Position numbers and translations under genes: made by a program. Shown one piece after another: positions 33,994 to 43,778 of a DNA stretch of 64,000 bases. Source of the stretch: VRUE01 sp963753585 (GTDB lineage Bacteria; Actinomycetota; Thermoleophilia; Solirubrobacterales; 70-9). Numbering within the stretch: the stretch's first letter is position 1; every line of letters starts with the position of its first letter. The DNA lies in the NCBI GenBank assembly GCA_963753585.1, contig CAVWCU010000001.1, positions 1-64,000 on the forward strand. Reading direction: 5' to 3'. The notes under the pieces are model-generated. The model ran no database searches, had not been told where the DNA came from, and was given only the letters and a program-made list of their open reading frames with translations.

Positions 33994-35028
33994 GTGGTGC
34001 TGGACCTTGCCGGTGCCGCGGCCGGGCTCGTCTTCGGCGCCTCGGCGCTCGGCATCATCCCCACCGCTGCGCTGATGGGGCGTGCCACCGAGGAGCTGGC
34101 GGCGCGCTCGGGGCCGGGCATCGGCGGGCTGCTCAACGTCACCTTCGGCAACGCGCCGGAGCTGATCATCGCCCTCTTCGCGCTCAGCAAGGGCCTGCAG
34201 GAGGTCGTCAAGGCCTCGATCGTCGGCTCGATCATCGGCAACATCCTGCTCGTCCTCGGAGCCGCGATGCTGGCCGGCGGGCTGGGACGTGACAAGCAGA
34301 CCTTCAGTCGCACAGGGGCGAGCGTGCAGACTTCGATGCTGTTGCTCGCTGCGGCTGCGCTGGTAATGCCGGCGATCTTCGAGTTGGTCGAGGGCCAGGG
34401 CCTGCCCTCGCCGGGGGCGGAGTCGATCAACTACGACTCGACCGTCGAGCATCTCTCGCTGGCGGTGGCGATCGTCCTCATCGCCACCTACGTCGCCGGC
34501 CTCTTCTTCTCGCTCAAGACCCACCGCGACATCTTCAATCCCGAGTATGAGGACGAGGACACTTGGGGCTGGTCGGTGCGTAAATCGATGCTGGCGCTGG
34601 CCGCCGCGGGGATACTCGTCGGCCTGATGTCCGAGGTGCTGGTCGGCTCGATCGGCGAGGCATCCCATGCGGTTGGGCTCTCGGAGTTCTTCATCGGCGT
34701 CATCGTCGTCGCCATCGTCGGCAACGCCGCCGAGCACTGGGTTGCGGTTCTGGTCGCGATGAAGAACAAGATGGACCTGGCCGTCAACATCGCGATCGGC
34801 TCCAGCGCCCAGATCGCCCTCTTCGTCGCTCCGGTGCTCGTCCTCGCCTCGTTCTTCCTCGGCCCGCACCCTCTCGCCCTCGTCTTCAACGGCTTCGAGC
34901 TTGGCGCGATCCTGCTCGCCGTCCTGATCGCCAACTACATCGCCCAGGACGGCGAGTCGACCTGGTTCGAGGGCGTCCAACTGCTTGCGGTCTACGTCGT
35001 CTTCGGTCTCGCCTTCTACTTCGCCTGA
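33994..35028 (+). CDS. Calcium/proton (cation) exchanger, Cax type
   Basis: A 344-aa member of the CaCA superfamily. The two alpha-repeats are clear: LLNVTFGNAPELIIALFALS and VAIVGNAAEHWVAVLVAMKN, each with the G-N-x-x-E core, and GSSAQIALFVAPVLVLASFF follows the second. Ten or so hydrophobic segments are seen. It should export Ca2+ in exchange for protons. The only usable start is the GTG at 33994, but in-frame sequence coding GWPYLLTPLIPLA lies upstream with no start, so the real N-terminus may be a few residues longer or interrupted by an indel near the ATG at 33953. A second exchanger follows 29 bp later. Confidence 0.85.
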   Translation: MVLDLAGAAAGLVFGASALGIIPTAALMGRATEELAARSGPGIGGLLNVTFGNAPELIIALFALSKGLQEVVKASIVGSIIGNILLVLGAAMLAGGLGRDKQTFSRTGASVQTSMLLLAAAALVMPAIFELVEGQGLPSPGAESINYDSTVEHLSLAVAIVLIATYVAGLFFSLKTHRDIFNPEYEDEDTWGWSVRKSMLALAAAGILVGLMSEVLVGSIGEASHAVGLSEFFIGVIVVAIVGNAAEHWVAVLVAMKNKMDLAVNIAIGSSAQIALFVAPVLVLASFFLGPHPLALVFNGFELGAILLAVLIANYIAQDGESTWFEGVQLLAVYVVFGLAFYFA

Positions 35029-35057
35029 CCCTGCTGGTCGCATAGGCTCAACCGGCC

Positions 35058-36058
35058 TTGGACTACTTCCTGCTCGTCGTCAGCTTTGCGGTCATCCTCG
35101 CCGGGGCCCTCCTCTTCACCAACGCGGTGGAGTGGATCGGGCACCGGCTGGAGCTCGGTGAGGGCGCCGTCGGCAGCCTGCTGGCCGCGGTCGGCACGGC
35201 GATGCCGGAGACGCTGATCGCGATCGTCGCCCTGATCGGGGCCGCCGAGGGGGCTGACCAAGTGGCGATCGGCGCGATCGTCGGCGCTCCTTTCCTGCTC
35301 GGCACCCTGGCGATGGGGTTGGTCGGCCTCTTCGCTTACCTCTACCGCGAGCGGCGTGAGCAGGGACTCGAGCTGAAGGCCCACCGGCCGACGCTCGAGC
35401 GCGACCTGCTCTTCTTCCTGCTCTTCTTCGCGATCTCGCTGGCGCTGGGCTGGGGGGCGCCCGATGCGTTGAGGATCCCTGTCGGCATCCTGGTCATGCT
35501 CTCCTACCCGTTCTACATCGCTCGCACGCTGCGAGGAGGGGGGAGGTGCAGGACGAGGAGACGCTCAACCCGCTGATCTTCGAGCGGCGCGCCGAGCGCA
35601 GCGAGGACCCGGCCCTCGTCCTCTGTGTGATCCAGCTCCTGGTCGGCCTCGGCGCGATGGTCGGGGGCGCTCACCTCTTCGTCGAGGAGCTGCTCCACAT
35701 CGCCGAGAGCATCGGTGTCGAGGCGCTCGTGCTGGCGCTCGTGCTCGCGCCGCTGGCGACCGAGCTGCCCGAGAAGGTCAACAGCTTCTTCTGGGTCCGC
35801 GAGGGCAAGGACTCGCTGGCGCTCGGCAACATCACCGGGGCGATGGTCTTCCAGTCGACGATCCCGGTCGGGATCGGGCTCATCTTCACCGACTGGGATC
35901 TGAGCGGCAACGCCGCCCTCTCCGTCGTCCTCGGCCTCGCTGGCGGCCTGCTCGCCTACGAGGTCCTGCACCGCCGCGGTCGCTTCGGCCTGCCGGCGGT
36001 TGTCACTTGGTTCGTTCTCTACGCCACGTTCATCGTGGTCGTAGCCGCTGGCGCCTAA
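35058..36058 (+). CDS. Sodium/calcium exchanger-family protein, frameshifted
   Basis: A second CaCA-family antiporter of about 333 aa. The N-terminal repeat contains LLAAVGTAMPETLIAIVALI and VAIGAIVGAPFLLGTLAMGL; the C-terminal repeat contains LVLAPLATELPEKVNSFFWV and DSLALGNITGAMVFQSTIPV. These are alpha-1 and alpha-2 motifs (G-T-x-x-P-E and A-T-x-L-P-E). The frame breaks in a run of six G at about 35537; a seventh G joins the two halves without stops, so I treat it as one gene. Read as two separate genes, each half would be half a transporter. TTG start 35058. It overlaps a long inverted repeat at its end (36057-36140) that also carries the convergent peroxiredoxin stop. Confidence 0.82.
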
Positions 36059-36140
36059 CTGAGCGCTCCTGGCAGCGTCCTCGGTCGCTCGCGTGCAGAG
36101 CACGCCACGCTCCCTGCGTCCTTGCCAGGAGCGCTCAGTT
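36057..36140. repeat. Inverted repeat E1: 18-bp perfect arms with inner hairpin at a convergent junction
   Basis: Arms 36057-36074 and 36123-36140 are perfect complements (AACTGAGCGCTCCTGGCA and its reverse). The 48-base loop contains a second hairpin (GCGTGC AGA GCACGC, 36091-36105). The left arm overlaps the exchanger's TAA by two bases and the right arm holds the peroxiredoxin stop (36135-36137). No T-tract. It is probably a bidirectional terminator or RNA-stability structure; the nested architecture recurs at 38761-38898, 39029-39106 and 60279-60373. Confidence 0.7.
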
Positions 36141-36593
36141 GTTGAGTGCCTTGAGCACGAGGTCGTCGTGCTGTTTCGGCGAGACCTTGGGGAAGACCAT
36201 GGCGATCTTGCCGTCGGACTCGACGATGAAGGTGGCGCGCTGCACGCCCATGTACTTCTTCCCGTACATCGACTTCTCGACCCAGGTGCCGAAGCGCTCG
36301 GCGACGGCGTGGTCGGCGTCGGCGAGCAGGGTGAAGCCGAGGTCGAACTTGTCGGCGAACTTCTTCACTGCCTCGACGGTGTCGGGAGAGACGCCGATCA
36401 CGCGGACGCCCACCGCCTCGTACTCGGGGCTACGGTCGCGGACGCCGCAGGCCTGGGTCGTGCATCCGGGTGTGTCGGCGCGGGGATAGAAGTAGAGGAC
36501 GAAGGTCTCGCCGCGCAGGTCGGCGAGGCTGAGGTCGTTGCCGTCCTGGTCGGGCAGGGTGAAGTCGGGCGCCCTCGCCCCGGCTTCGAGCAC
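36135..36593 (-). CDS. bcp: Peroxiredoxin, thiol peroxidase BCP type
   Basis: A 152-aa 1-Cys or atypical 2-Cys peroxiredoxin that reduces H2O2 and organic peroxides. The active site is FVLYFYPRADTPGCTTQACG (peroxidatic Cys in PGCTTQ; a second Cys five residues on fits the BCP alpha-2 resolving position). GVRVIGVSPDTVEAVKKFAD and FGTWVEKSMYGKKYMGVQRA are family signatures. GTG start 36593 overlaps the upstream gene's TAG. The stop is inside the right arm of inverted repeat E1. Reducing power would come from thioredoxin, not seen here. Confidence 0.92.
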   Translation of the reverse strand: MLEAGARAPDFTLPDQDGNDLSLADLRGETFVLYFYPRADTPGCTTQACGVRDRSPEYEAVGVRVIGVSPDTVEAVKKFADKFDLGFTLLADADHAVAERFGTWVEKSMYGKKYMGVQRATFIVESDGKIAMVFPKVSPKQHDDLVLKALNN

Positions 36594-36946
36594 TACTCGG
36601 GGTCCCCGCCCTGATCCTCGCGGCCGGGGTCCTGGCCCTTCTCGCCCTCGTCGAGCTCGTCGTCGCCCTGCTCCAGCGCGGTCTCGGACACCGAGCCGGC
36701 GGAGCCGGGGTGGTAGCTGGTCTGGAAGCGCTCCAGCACCTGGTCGCGCTGGTCCTCGTCGACCGGAACCTCGTCGGAGATGCGCACCCACTCCGCCCCC
36801 TCGTAGGCCTCCATGTTGAAGACCTCCTGGTCCAGCGAGGTCGAGTCGTCGACGACGACGAGCACCTCGGTCTGGGGGTTGAAGTAGGTCCCGGGCTGCA
36901 TCAGCAGCTCCTCGACCTCGTAGAGGTTCTCCTTGGCGGCGGCCAT
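36593..36946 (-). CDS. Hypothetical acidic protein
   Basis: A 117-aa cytoplasmic protein. The first 75 residues look folded (MAAAKENLYEVEELLMQPGT, YFNPQTEVLVVVDDSTSLDQ, VFNMEAYEGAEWVRISDEVP), and the tail is very acidic and Gly/Gln-rich (GDDELDEGEKGQDPGREDQG), probably disordered. I recognise no family. It overlaps the membrane gene upstream (TGATG at 36944-36948) and the peroxiredoxin downstream (TAGTG), so the three form one operon with translational coupling. Confidence 0.65.
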   Translation of the reverse strand: MAAAKENLYEVEELLMQPGTYFNPQTEVLVVVDDSTSLDQEVFNMEAYEGAEWVRISDEVPVDEDQRDQVLERFQTSYHPGSAGSVSETALEQGDDELDEGEKGQDPGREDQGGDPE

Positions 36947-37278
36947 CAGCCGGATCCTACGAAATCGGCGAGCCGGCGCTCGGCCTCGCGCTCGACGTCG
37001 ATGGGCGCTTCACCGCGTCGCTCCCGCCGGTAGGACTTCGCCTGCAGCATCTGACGGACCTCGACTTCCTGGGTGGCTCGGCTGACCGGCGAGGCCAGGC
37101 GCCGGACCGAGCGTGGGGGGAGGTCGGGGTCGATCGCGTAAGGCCCCTTTCCGATCCCCTGCCAAGCCTTGCCCGAGAGGGCGAAGGCGATGGCCCCGAT
37201 CGGCACCGCGAGGAGCGTGATCGCGATCAGCACGTTGCCGTTCTCGACGGTGGTCGCTGCCAGTAGCTGGTGCGCCAT
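36946..37278 (-). CDS. Small membrane-anchored hypothetical protein
   Basis: A 110-aa protein with an N-terminal hydrophobic helix (NVLIAITLLAVPIGAIAFAL) and a basic cytosolic part (SVRRLASPVSRATQEVEVRQ, QAKSYRRERRGEAPIDVERE). No family recognised. The ATG at 37278 is the first gene of the three-gene minus-strand operon ending in the peroxiredoxin. Confidence 0.62.
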   Translation of the reverse strand: MAHQLLAATTVENGNVLIAITLLAVPIGAIAFALSGKAWQGIGKGPYAIDPDLPPRSVRRLASPVSRATQEVEVRQMLQAKSYRRERRGEAPIDVEREAERRLADFVGSG

Positions 37279-37307
37279 GCCCTCAAGGTTAAGGCTCTTG
37301 CCGCGCC

Positions 37308-37333
37308 GCCGCCAGGGTTCTCTCCCTGGCGGC
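37308..37333. promoter_or_regulatory. GC-rich hairpin between divergent genes
   Basis: GCCGCCAGGG (37308-37317), a 6-base loop and CCCTGGCGGC (37324-37333) form a perfect 10-bp hairpin in the 164-bp divergent spacer. It could be a leader structure for either direction. No T-tract follows. Confidence 0.35.
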
Positions 37334-37356
37334 GCTTTCCGGTACCCTTGGCGTGG

Positions 37357-37372
37357 TTGACTGACCAGTCAA
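37357..37372. promoter_or_regulatory. Perfect 16-bp palindrome upstream of acyl-CoA dehydrogenase (operator-like)
   Basis: TTGACTGACCAGTCAA, a perfect palindrome 71 bp before the GTG of the dehydrogenase. Same form as 11060-11077 and 52455-52470 (TTGRCYG, two-base centre, C-R-GYCAA), so it is probably bound by the same TetR-like regulator. TTGACT could also serve as a -35 box, which would make it a direct repression site. Confidence 0.65.
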
Positions 37373-37442
37373 TCGGTGGTCCGTCGTCTTGCGGCGAGGC
37401 CGCATGCAAAGGCTTTCACGGACTGAAAAGGAGCCGCGACCA

Positions 37443-38672
37443 GTGGTTGACTTCACCCTCACCGACGAGCAGAAGGACCTGCGCGAGATGGCGCACAACT
37501 TCGCGGAGAACGAGATCCGCAAGGTGGCCTGGGAGTACGACAAGGACGGCACCTGGCCCCAGGACATCATCGACAAGGCCTGGGAGGTTGGGTTGATGAA
37601 CACCCACATCCCCGAGGCCTACGGCGGTCCCGGCCTCGACTACCTCTCCGGCTGCCTGATCGAGGAGGAGATGGGCTGGGGGTGCTCGGGCATCGGCACC
37701 AGCCTGATGGCCAACGGCCTCGCCTCGGCGCCGATCACCCTCGGCGGCTCCGAGGAGACGAAGAAGAAGTACCTCGGCATGCTCGCCGAGGAGCCAAAGC
37801 TGGCCTCCTTCTGCCTGACCGAGCCCGACGCCGGCTCCGACGTCTCGGGGATGAAGACCAAGGCAGTGAAGAAGGGCGACAAGTACGTCATCAGCGGCTC
37901 CAAGTGCTTCATCACCAACGGCACCTACGCCGACTACTTCACGGTCTACGCCAAGACCGACCCCGAGGCAGGACACCGCGGGATCAGCGCCTTCGTCGTC
38001 GACGCCGACCTCCCCGGGGTCTCCGTCGACAAGAAGGAGGACAAGATGGGCCAGCGGGCTTCCAATACCGCGACCATCTCCTTCGACGAAGTCGAGATCC
38101 CGGCCGAGAACCTCCTCGGCGAGGAAAACAAGGGCTTCAAGCTGGCGATGATGACGCTCGACCGGACCCGCCCCGGCGTCTCGGCGATGGCCGTCGGCAT
38201 CGGCCGCGCCGCCTTCGAGTACGCCGTGGAGTACTCCAAGGAAAGGGTCCAGTTCGGCGTGCCGATCGCGATGCACCAGGCGATCCAGTTCATGATCGCC
38301 GACATGGCGACCAAGGTCGACGCCGGCCGTCTGCTGGTCTGGAACTCGGCCGTCCTGCTCGACCAGGGCCAGCGCAACACTCGCGTCTCCTCGATGGCCA
38401 AGCGCTTCGCTGCCGACTCGGCGATGGAGATCACCGTCGACGCCGTGCAGGTCTACGGTGGCTACGGCTTCATCAAGGAGTACCCGGTGGAGAAACTGAT
38501 GCGCGACGCGAAGATCATGCAGCTCTACGAGGGCACCAGCCAGATCCAGCGTCTGGTGATCGCCAAAGAAGTGCTGCTCCCGCGCAGCGTCGACGAGTCC
38601 ACCCCGGAGGCCGACGCGAAGGCCCAGGCCTCCGAGAGCAGCCAGTCCGAGCAGGCTGCGGCGACGGTCTGA
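37443..38672 (+). CDS. Acyl-CoA dehydrogenase
   Basis: A 409-aa FAD enzyme that makes the first double bond in beta-oxidation or amino-acid catabolism. Motifs: LASFCLTEPDAGSDVSGMKT (FAD and acyl-CoA site), KWITNGTYAD-like SKCFITNGTYADYFTVYAKT, VQVYGGYGFIKEYPVEKLMR and the C-terminal MQLYEGTSQIQRLVIAKEVL with the catalytic base in YEGTSQIQR. The start is the GTG at 37443, with an AAAGGAG ribosome-binding site 12 bases before it; a TTG at 37389 would add 18 residues lacking homology. A TetR-type palindrome lies in the promoter. The downstream terminator is strong. It sits beside no other beta-oxidation gene in the local operon. Confidence 0.92.
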   Translation: MVDFTLTDEQKDLREMAHNFAENEIRKVAWEYDKDGTWPQDIIDKAWEVGLMNTHIPEAYGGPGLDYLSGCLIEEEMGWGCSGIGTSLMANGLASAPITLGGSEETKKKYLGMLAEEPKLASFCLTEPDAGSDVSGMKTKAVKKGDKYVISGSKCFITNGTYADYFTVYAKTDPEAGHRGISAFVVDADLPGVSVDKKEDKMGQRASNTATISFDEVEIPAENLLGEENKGFKLAMMTLDRTRPGVSAMAVGIGRAAFEYAVEYSKERVQFGVPIAMHQAIQFMIADMATKVDAGRLLVWNSAVLLDQGQRNTRVSSMAKRFAADSAMEITVDAVQVYGGYGFIKEYPVEKLMRDAKIMQLYEGTSQIQRLVIAKEVLLPRSVDESTPEADAKAQASESSQSEQAAATV

Positions 38673-38701
38673 GTCACAGGCTTAGGGCAGGGGCCCTAAT
38701 C

Positions 38702-38735
38702 AAGCCGCCGGGGCTCACGCCCCGGCGGCTTTTTT
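38702..38735 (+). terminator. Intrinsic terminator of the acyl-CoA dehydrogenase gene
   Basis: A 13-bp perfect GC-rich stem (38702-38714 with 38719-38731, loop TCAC) followed by a run of six T. A textbook rho-independent terminator. Confidence 0.9.
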
Positions 38736-38760
38736 ACGCCCCTTGACTCGCCGGATTGGG

Positions 38761-38898
38761 GGAGCCTGGCCGTCCTCCAGACGAATTGAGCACCGCGCGT
38801 AAGCGCGGTGCAACCAGGAGCGCGGCCCTACGGCCGCGCAGACACCGGATTGCATTTCCGCCGCTTCGCGACATTCGTCTGGAGGACGGCCAGGCTCC
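38761..38898. repeat. Inverted repeat E2: 26-bp perfect arms with nested hairpins
   Basis: Arms 38761-38786 and 38873-38898 are perfect complements. The 86-base interior contains two more perfect hairpins: GCACCGCGC/GCGCGGTGC (38790-38811) and GCGCGGCC/GGCCGCGC (38820-38839), each with a 4-base loop. No coding potential. Downstream, CGTCAC/GTGACG (38907-38921) forms another small hairpin. The structure resembles E1, E3 and E4 in plan but not in sequence. Confidence 0.75.
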
Positions 38899-38948
38899 TC
38901 ACAACACGTCACCGAGTGACGCCCAGATTGCGAAGTCGGCCTCGGGGT

Positions 38949-38973
38949 CCCCAAGCTTTTTAAAAGCTTGGGG
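38949..38973. repeat. 12-bp AT-centred palindrome with HindIII-like core
   Basis: Arms 38949-38960 and 38962-38973 (CCCCAAGCTTTT and its reverse) are separated by one T. It is conspicuously AT-rich at the centre in a GC-rich region, and could be a protein-binding site or a compact hairpin between E2 and E3. Confidence 0.55.
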
Positions 38974-39028
38974 TGGCCGAGACGACGCTTCGAGTCGTGG
39001 GGCTTTCGAGGCTTGTGTGCTTTCGAGA

Positions 39029-39106
39029 GGGATGGTGGGTGCCCCTCCCCAAAACACTCAAGCGCGGCTCCCGCCGCGCGTTTTGGGGAGGGGCACCCAC
39101 CATCCC
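39029..39106. repeat. Inverted repeat E3: 27-bp perfect arms with inner hairpin
   Basis: Arms 39029-39055 and 39080-39106 are perfect complements around a 24-base loop that holds GCGCGGC/GCCGCGC (39062-39079). The right arm ends 40 bp before the typA stop codon, so the element lies at the 3' side of a convergent junction. No T-tract on either side. Confidence 0.75.
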
Positions 39107-39145
39107 CATCCCCACAGCCCCAACCCAACCCGCCGGATCGACCGT

Positions 39146-40972
<1,827 letters not shown>

Positions 40973-40980
40973 GGCGCGCA

Positions 40981-41017
40981 AAAAAAGACGGGACCCACCG
41001 GATTGGCGGGCCCCGTC
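40981..41017 (-). terminator. Intrinsic terminator of cspA abutting the typA start
   Basis: Minus strand: a 13-bp stem (41017-41005 with 40999-40987, five-base loop; two G-U pairs) followed by seven T. It ends 9 nt before the typA ATG, so termination here would switch typA off. This is a candidate attenuator or antitermination point. Confidence 0.85.
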
Positions 41018-41039
41018 GGACGCTAAGAGCGGCGCGTGA

Positions 41040-41246
41040 CTAGGAAGTCTGCTGGACGCTCGCCGCGGCGGGGCCCTTGGGGCCTTCCTCGGACTCGTAG
41101 CTCACTTTGGCGCCCTCGGTCAGGGACTTGAAGCCCTCACCCAGGATCGCGCTGTGATGGACGAAGACGTCCTTGGAGCCGTCGTCGGGAGTGATGAACC
41201 CGTAGCCCTTGTCGTCGCTGAACCACTTGACTGTTCCAGTCGGCAT
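41040..41246 (-). CDS. cspA: Cold-shock protein
   Basis: A 68-aa single-stranded nucleic-acid chaperone. MPTGTVKWFSDDKGYGFITP carries RNP1 (KGYGFI) and DVFVHHSAILGEGFKSL carries RNP2 (VFVHH), followed by EGAKVSYESEEGPKGPAAAS. The ATG at 41246 is preceded by GGAGG with suitable spacing. It is divergent from a secreted protease (162-bp spacer) and sits directly upstream of typA, with an intrinsic terminator between. Family members can melt terminator hairpins, which fits the arrangement. Confidence 0.97.
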   Translation of the reverse strand: MPTGTVKWFSDDKGYGFITPDDGSKDVFVHHSAILGEGFKSLTEGAKVSYESEEGPKGPAAASVQQTS

Positions 41247-41411
41247 GTATTGCCTCCACTTGATGTGCTGCGAACGCGGAGGCTTCGGTAAAGCAACGAC
41301 GCGAGCGCTAGACACGACTTTTGCCGGATATCGATCCGACCTAACGCCGGGGACCGTAGCAGGCCTGGGGCGAAAAGCGCTGCGCTCGGATGCACGTCTA
41401 ACGGTGTTGTG

Positions 41412-43778
41412 ATGACGAGGAGACCAGTCGATACGGTGACGGCGATGTTCCGACAGCGACGATTCCGGCGCGCCACGGGCATGCTTGCGGCTGCGGTCTT
41501 GGCGGCTTTTCTCCTGATACCGGCTTCGGCGACCGCGATGTCGCGCTCCGCGGGCGGAGATCTCTCCCAACGCCTGGCCCTGCTCGCCCAGCCTTCTGTG
41601 CGTTCGGCGTCGTATGCAACCCAGGCTGCAAGGCTCGGAGTCGCTCGGCAGGGCCCGGGCAGCCTGCTGCGAGAGGGCAACCGGATCCTCGCCTACGTCC
41701 GTTTCGACCGGGGTGCCCTCGTCGGCCTCAGGTCCCTGCGCACCAGAGGCGCAAGAGTCGTCCACGCGAGCAGGCGCTACCAGTCCGTCACCGTCGCCGC
41801 CAAGCCCAACCAGCTTCGCCGTCTTGGCAGAGCACCGCGGGTCGTCGCGGTCACCGAGGCGCTTGCGCCGGTCGCGTCGGCGGCCTGCCCTTCCGGCGAT
41901 GCCGTTTCGGAGGGCGTCGCACAGCTGCACGCCGGCGACGTTACGGGCGAAGCGCGCGACCTCTTCGGGGTCGACGGCAGCGGGCTGACGGTTGGCGTCC
42001 TCTCGGACTCCTTCGCCCTCGCCACCGAAGCCGCCGACGGGAGCGGCCCAGTGGCGACCAAAGAAGCGGACGACGTGGCGAGCGGAGACCTGCCTGGCGA
42101 AGCGAATCCGTGCGGCCACACGAGCGATGTCATCGTCATCGACGAGGAGGACGAATCGGTAGCGGAAGAAGAACCGCCGGCGGACGAGGGACGCGCGATG
42201 GCGCAGATCGTCCACGACGTCGCTCCGGGTGCCGGCATCGCCTTCGCGTCTGCCTTCAACGGCGAAGACGTCTTCGCGACGAACATCGCAGAGCTGGTGG
42301 ATCCCGGTGGTGCGGACGTGATCGTCGACGACGTCTTCTATTTCGAAGAGCCGTTTTTCCAGGATGGCCCGGTCGCGGTCGCCGTCTCCGAAGCGGTCGA
42401 AGATGGAGTGACGTATCTCTCGGCGGCGGGCAACAGCAACCTCTTCGACTCTGAAGGGCACGAGATCGCGTCCTGGGAAACCCCCCTCTACCGGGACGCG
42501 GGAAGCTGTCCGCCGGAAGTGCAGAGCCTCCCGGGCTTCAACGGCTCGCACTGCCTTGACTTCGCCCCCGGGTCGCAGGTGGACAGGACGTTCGGGATCA
42601 AGGTCGGACCGGGGGATGCGTTGGCGGTTGACCTTCAGTGGGACGAGCCCTGGGAGGGGGTCGACACCGACCTCGACGCGTTCCTGCTCAACGCCGGCGG
42701 CAACCTCATCGCCGGCTCGGTCGAAGACAACGTCGAACTCAGCCAGCGGCCGTTCGAGGTGCTCCAGTGGGAAAACGAATCCTCGTCGGAGCGGATCGTG
42801 CAACTGGTGGTGAATCGCTTCTCGGGCGAAAGCCCGCGCCTGAAGTTTGCCCTGGTGGCAAGTGGCTCGGGAGTGACGGGAACCGAGTATCCGCGTTCGA
42901 CCGGCGCCGACGTCGTCGGCCCGGCGATCTTCGGCCACAACGGTGCGGCAAGCGCGATCTCCGTCGGAGCGATCCGGTTCGACAAAACCACCGAACCCGA
43001 GAAATACTCGTCGCGAGGGCCGGTGAGGCACGACTTCGGGCCGGTGACGGGCACTGAAGCGGCTGCCCCCCTTGGGTCGCCCGAGATTCTCTCCAAGCCC
43101 GACGTCGTCGCAACCGACTGCGGAGTCACCACGTTCTTCGCCGGCTTCACCGGGGCGGTCTGGCGCTTCTGCGGCACCTCTGCGGCCGCTCCGCACGCGG
43201 CGGGCATCGCCGCCCTGATGCTCGAGGCCGAACCGGGGGAAGCGCCGTCTGGGATCCGCTCGGCGCTGCAGGCGAGCGCCGTTGAAGTCAGCACATTCGG
43301 TCCCTGCGCCGTGGGCGCCGGCCTGGTGGAAGCCGTCGGGGCGCTCGAAGAGCTCCCCAGTCCCGAAACCTTCACCCCGCCCGAGTGCTCTCCCCCTTCA
43401 TCCGAAGGTTCTCCCGAGGATGCGCGTGCCCCCGGCGATTGGGGTTCGGAAGTTCCCCCGGCGACCACGACGCCCGCCGAGCCGAGCGGCCTGCCCGCGC
43501 AGAGCGTCCGGCCTCGGACCTTCTTCCGCCGCCGGCCTCCGCGGACGATTCGCACGCGCGCCCGCAAGGCGAAGGTCGTGTTCCGCTTCGGCTCTGACCA
43601 AGCCGGCGTCTCGTTCGTGTGCCGGATCGACGGGGACCCCCTCCGCGCGTGTCCGCAGCGACTGGTGCGCCGGTTCGCGATCGGCTGGCACACCGTCCGC
43701 GTCTACGCACGCGACGCTGCCGGCAACGCCGACCGCACACCCGCCGTCTACCGCTTCCGGATCAAGCGGATTCCCTAG
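41412..43778 (+). CDS. Secreted subtilase/sedolisin-like serine peptidase with C-terminal Ig-like domain
   Basis: A 788-aa exported peptidase. A long N-terminus precedes the signal (GMLAAAVLAAFLLIPASATA). The peptidase domain (about 185-640) has Asp199 (TVGVLSDSF), the sequence DEGRAMAQIVHDVAPGAGIA in which Glu259 stands where subtilases have the catalytic His of HGTxVAG, and Ser590 in FCGTSAAAPHAAGIAALMLE. The E-D-S combination is that of sedolisin (S53)-like members of the superfamily. The C-terminal domain (about 710-788: VVFRFGSDQAGVSFVCRIDG, WHTVRVYARDAAGNADRTPA) is an Ig-like repeat common in Solirubrobacterales surface proteins. Start ATG 41412 (GTG 41409 also possible). The end overlaps the convergent TVP38 gene by 17 bp. 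Confidence 0.85.
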   Translation: MTRRPVDTVTAMFRQRRFRRATGMLAAAVLAAFLLIPASATAMSRSAGGDLSQRLALLAQPSVRSASYATQAARLGVARQGPGSLLREGNRILAYVRFDRGALVGLRSLRTRGARVVHASRRYQSVTVAAKPNQLRRLGRAPRVVAVTEALAPVASAACPSGDAVSEGVAQLHAGDVTGEARDLFGVDGSGLTVGVLSDSFALATEAADGSGPVATKEADDVASGDLPGEANPCGHTSDVIVIDEEDESVAEEEPPADEGRAMAQIVHDVAPGAGIAFASAFNGEDVFATNIAELVDPGGADVIVDDVFYFEEPFFQDGPVAVAVSEAVEDGVTYLSAAGNSNLFDSEGHEIASWETPLYRDAGSCPPEVQSLPGFNGSHCLDFAPGSQVDRTFGIKVGPGDALAVDLQWDEPWEGVDTDLDAFLLNAGGNLIAGSVEDNVELSQRPFEVLQWENESSSERIVQLVVNRFSGESPRLKFALVASGSGVTGTEYPRSTGADVVGPAIFGHNGAASAISVGAIRFDKTTEPEKYSSRGPVRHDFGPVTGTEAAAPLGSPEILSKPDVVATDCGVTTFFAGFTGAVWRFCGTSAAAPHAAGIAALMLEAEPGEAPSGIRSALQASAVEVSTFGPCAVGAGLVEAVGALEELPSPETFTPPECSPPSSEGSPEDARAPGDWGSEVPPATTTPAEPSGLPAQSVRPRTFFRRRPPRTIRTRARKAKVVFRFGSDQAGVSFVCRIDGDPLRACPQRLVRRFAIGWHTVRVYARDAAGNADRTPAVYRFRIKRIP

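Noticed and set aside
35546..36058. Separate gene for the second half of the cation exchanger
   Set aside because: Adding one G to the poly-G run near 35537 joins both halves into one CaCA protein; each half alone lacks one alpha-repeat.
41040..43196. Long minus-strand reading frame running through cspA and the protease region
   Set aside because: Only its last 68 codons (CspA) are real; the rest is antisense to the secreted protease.
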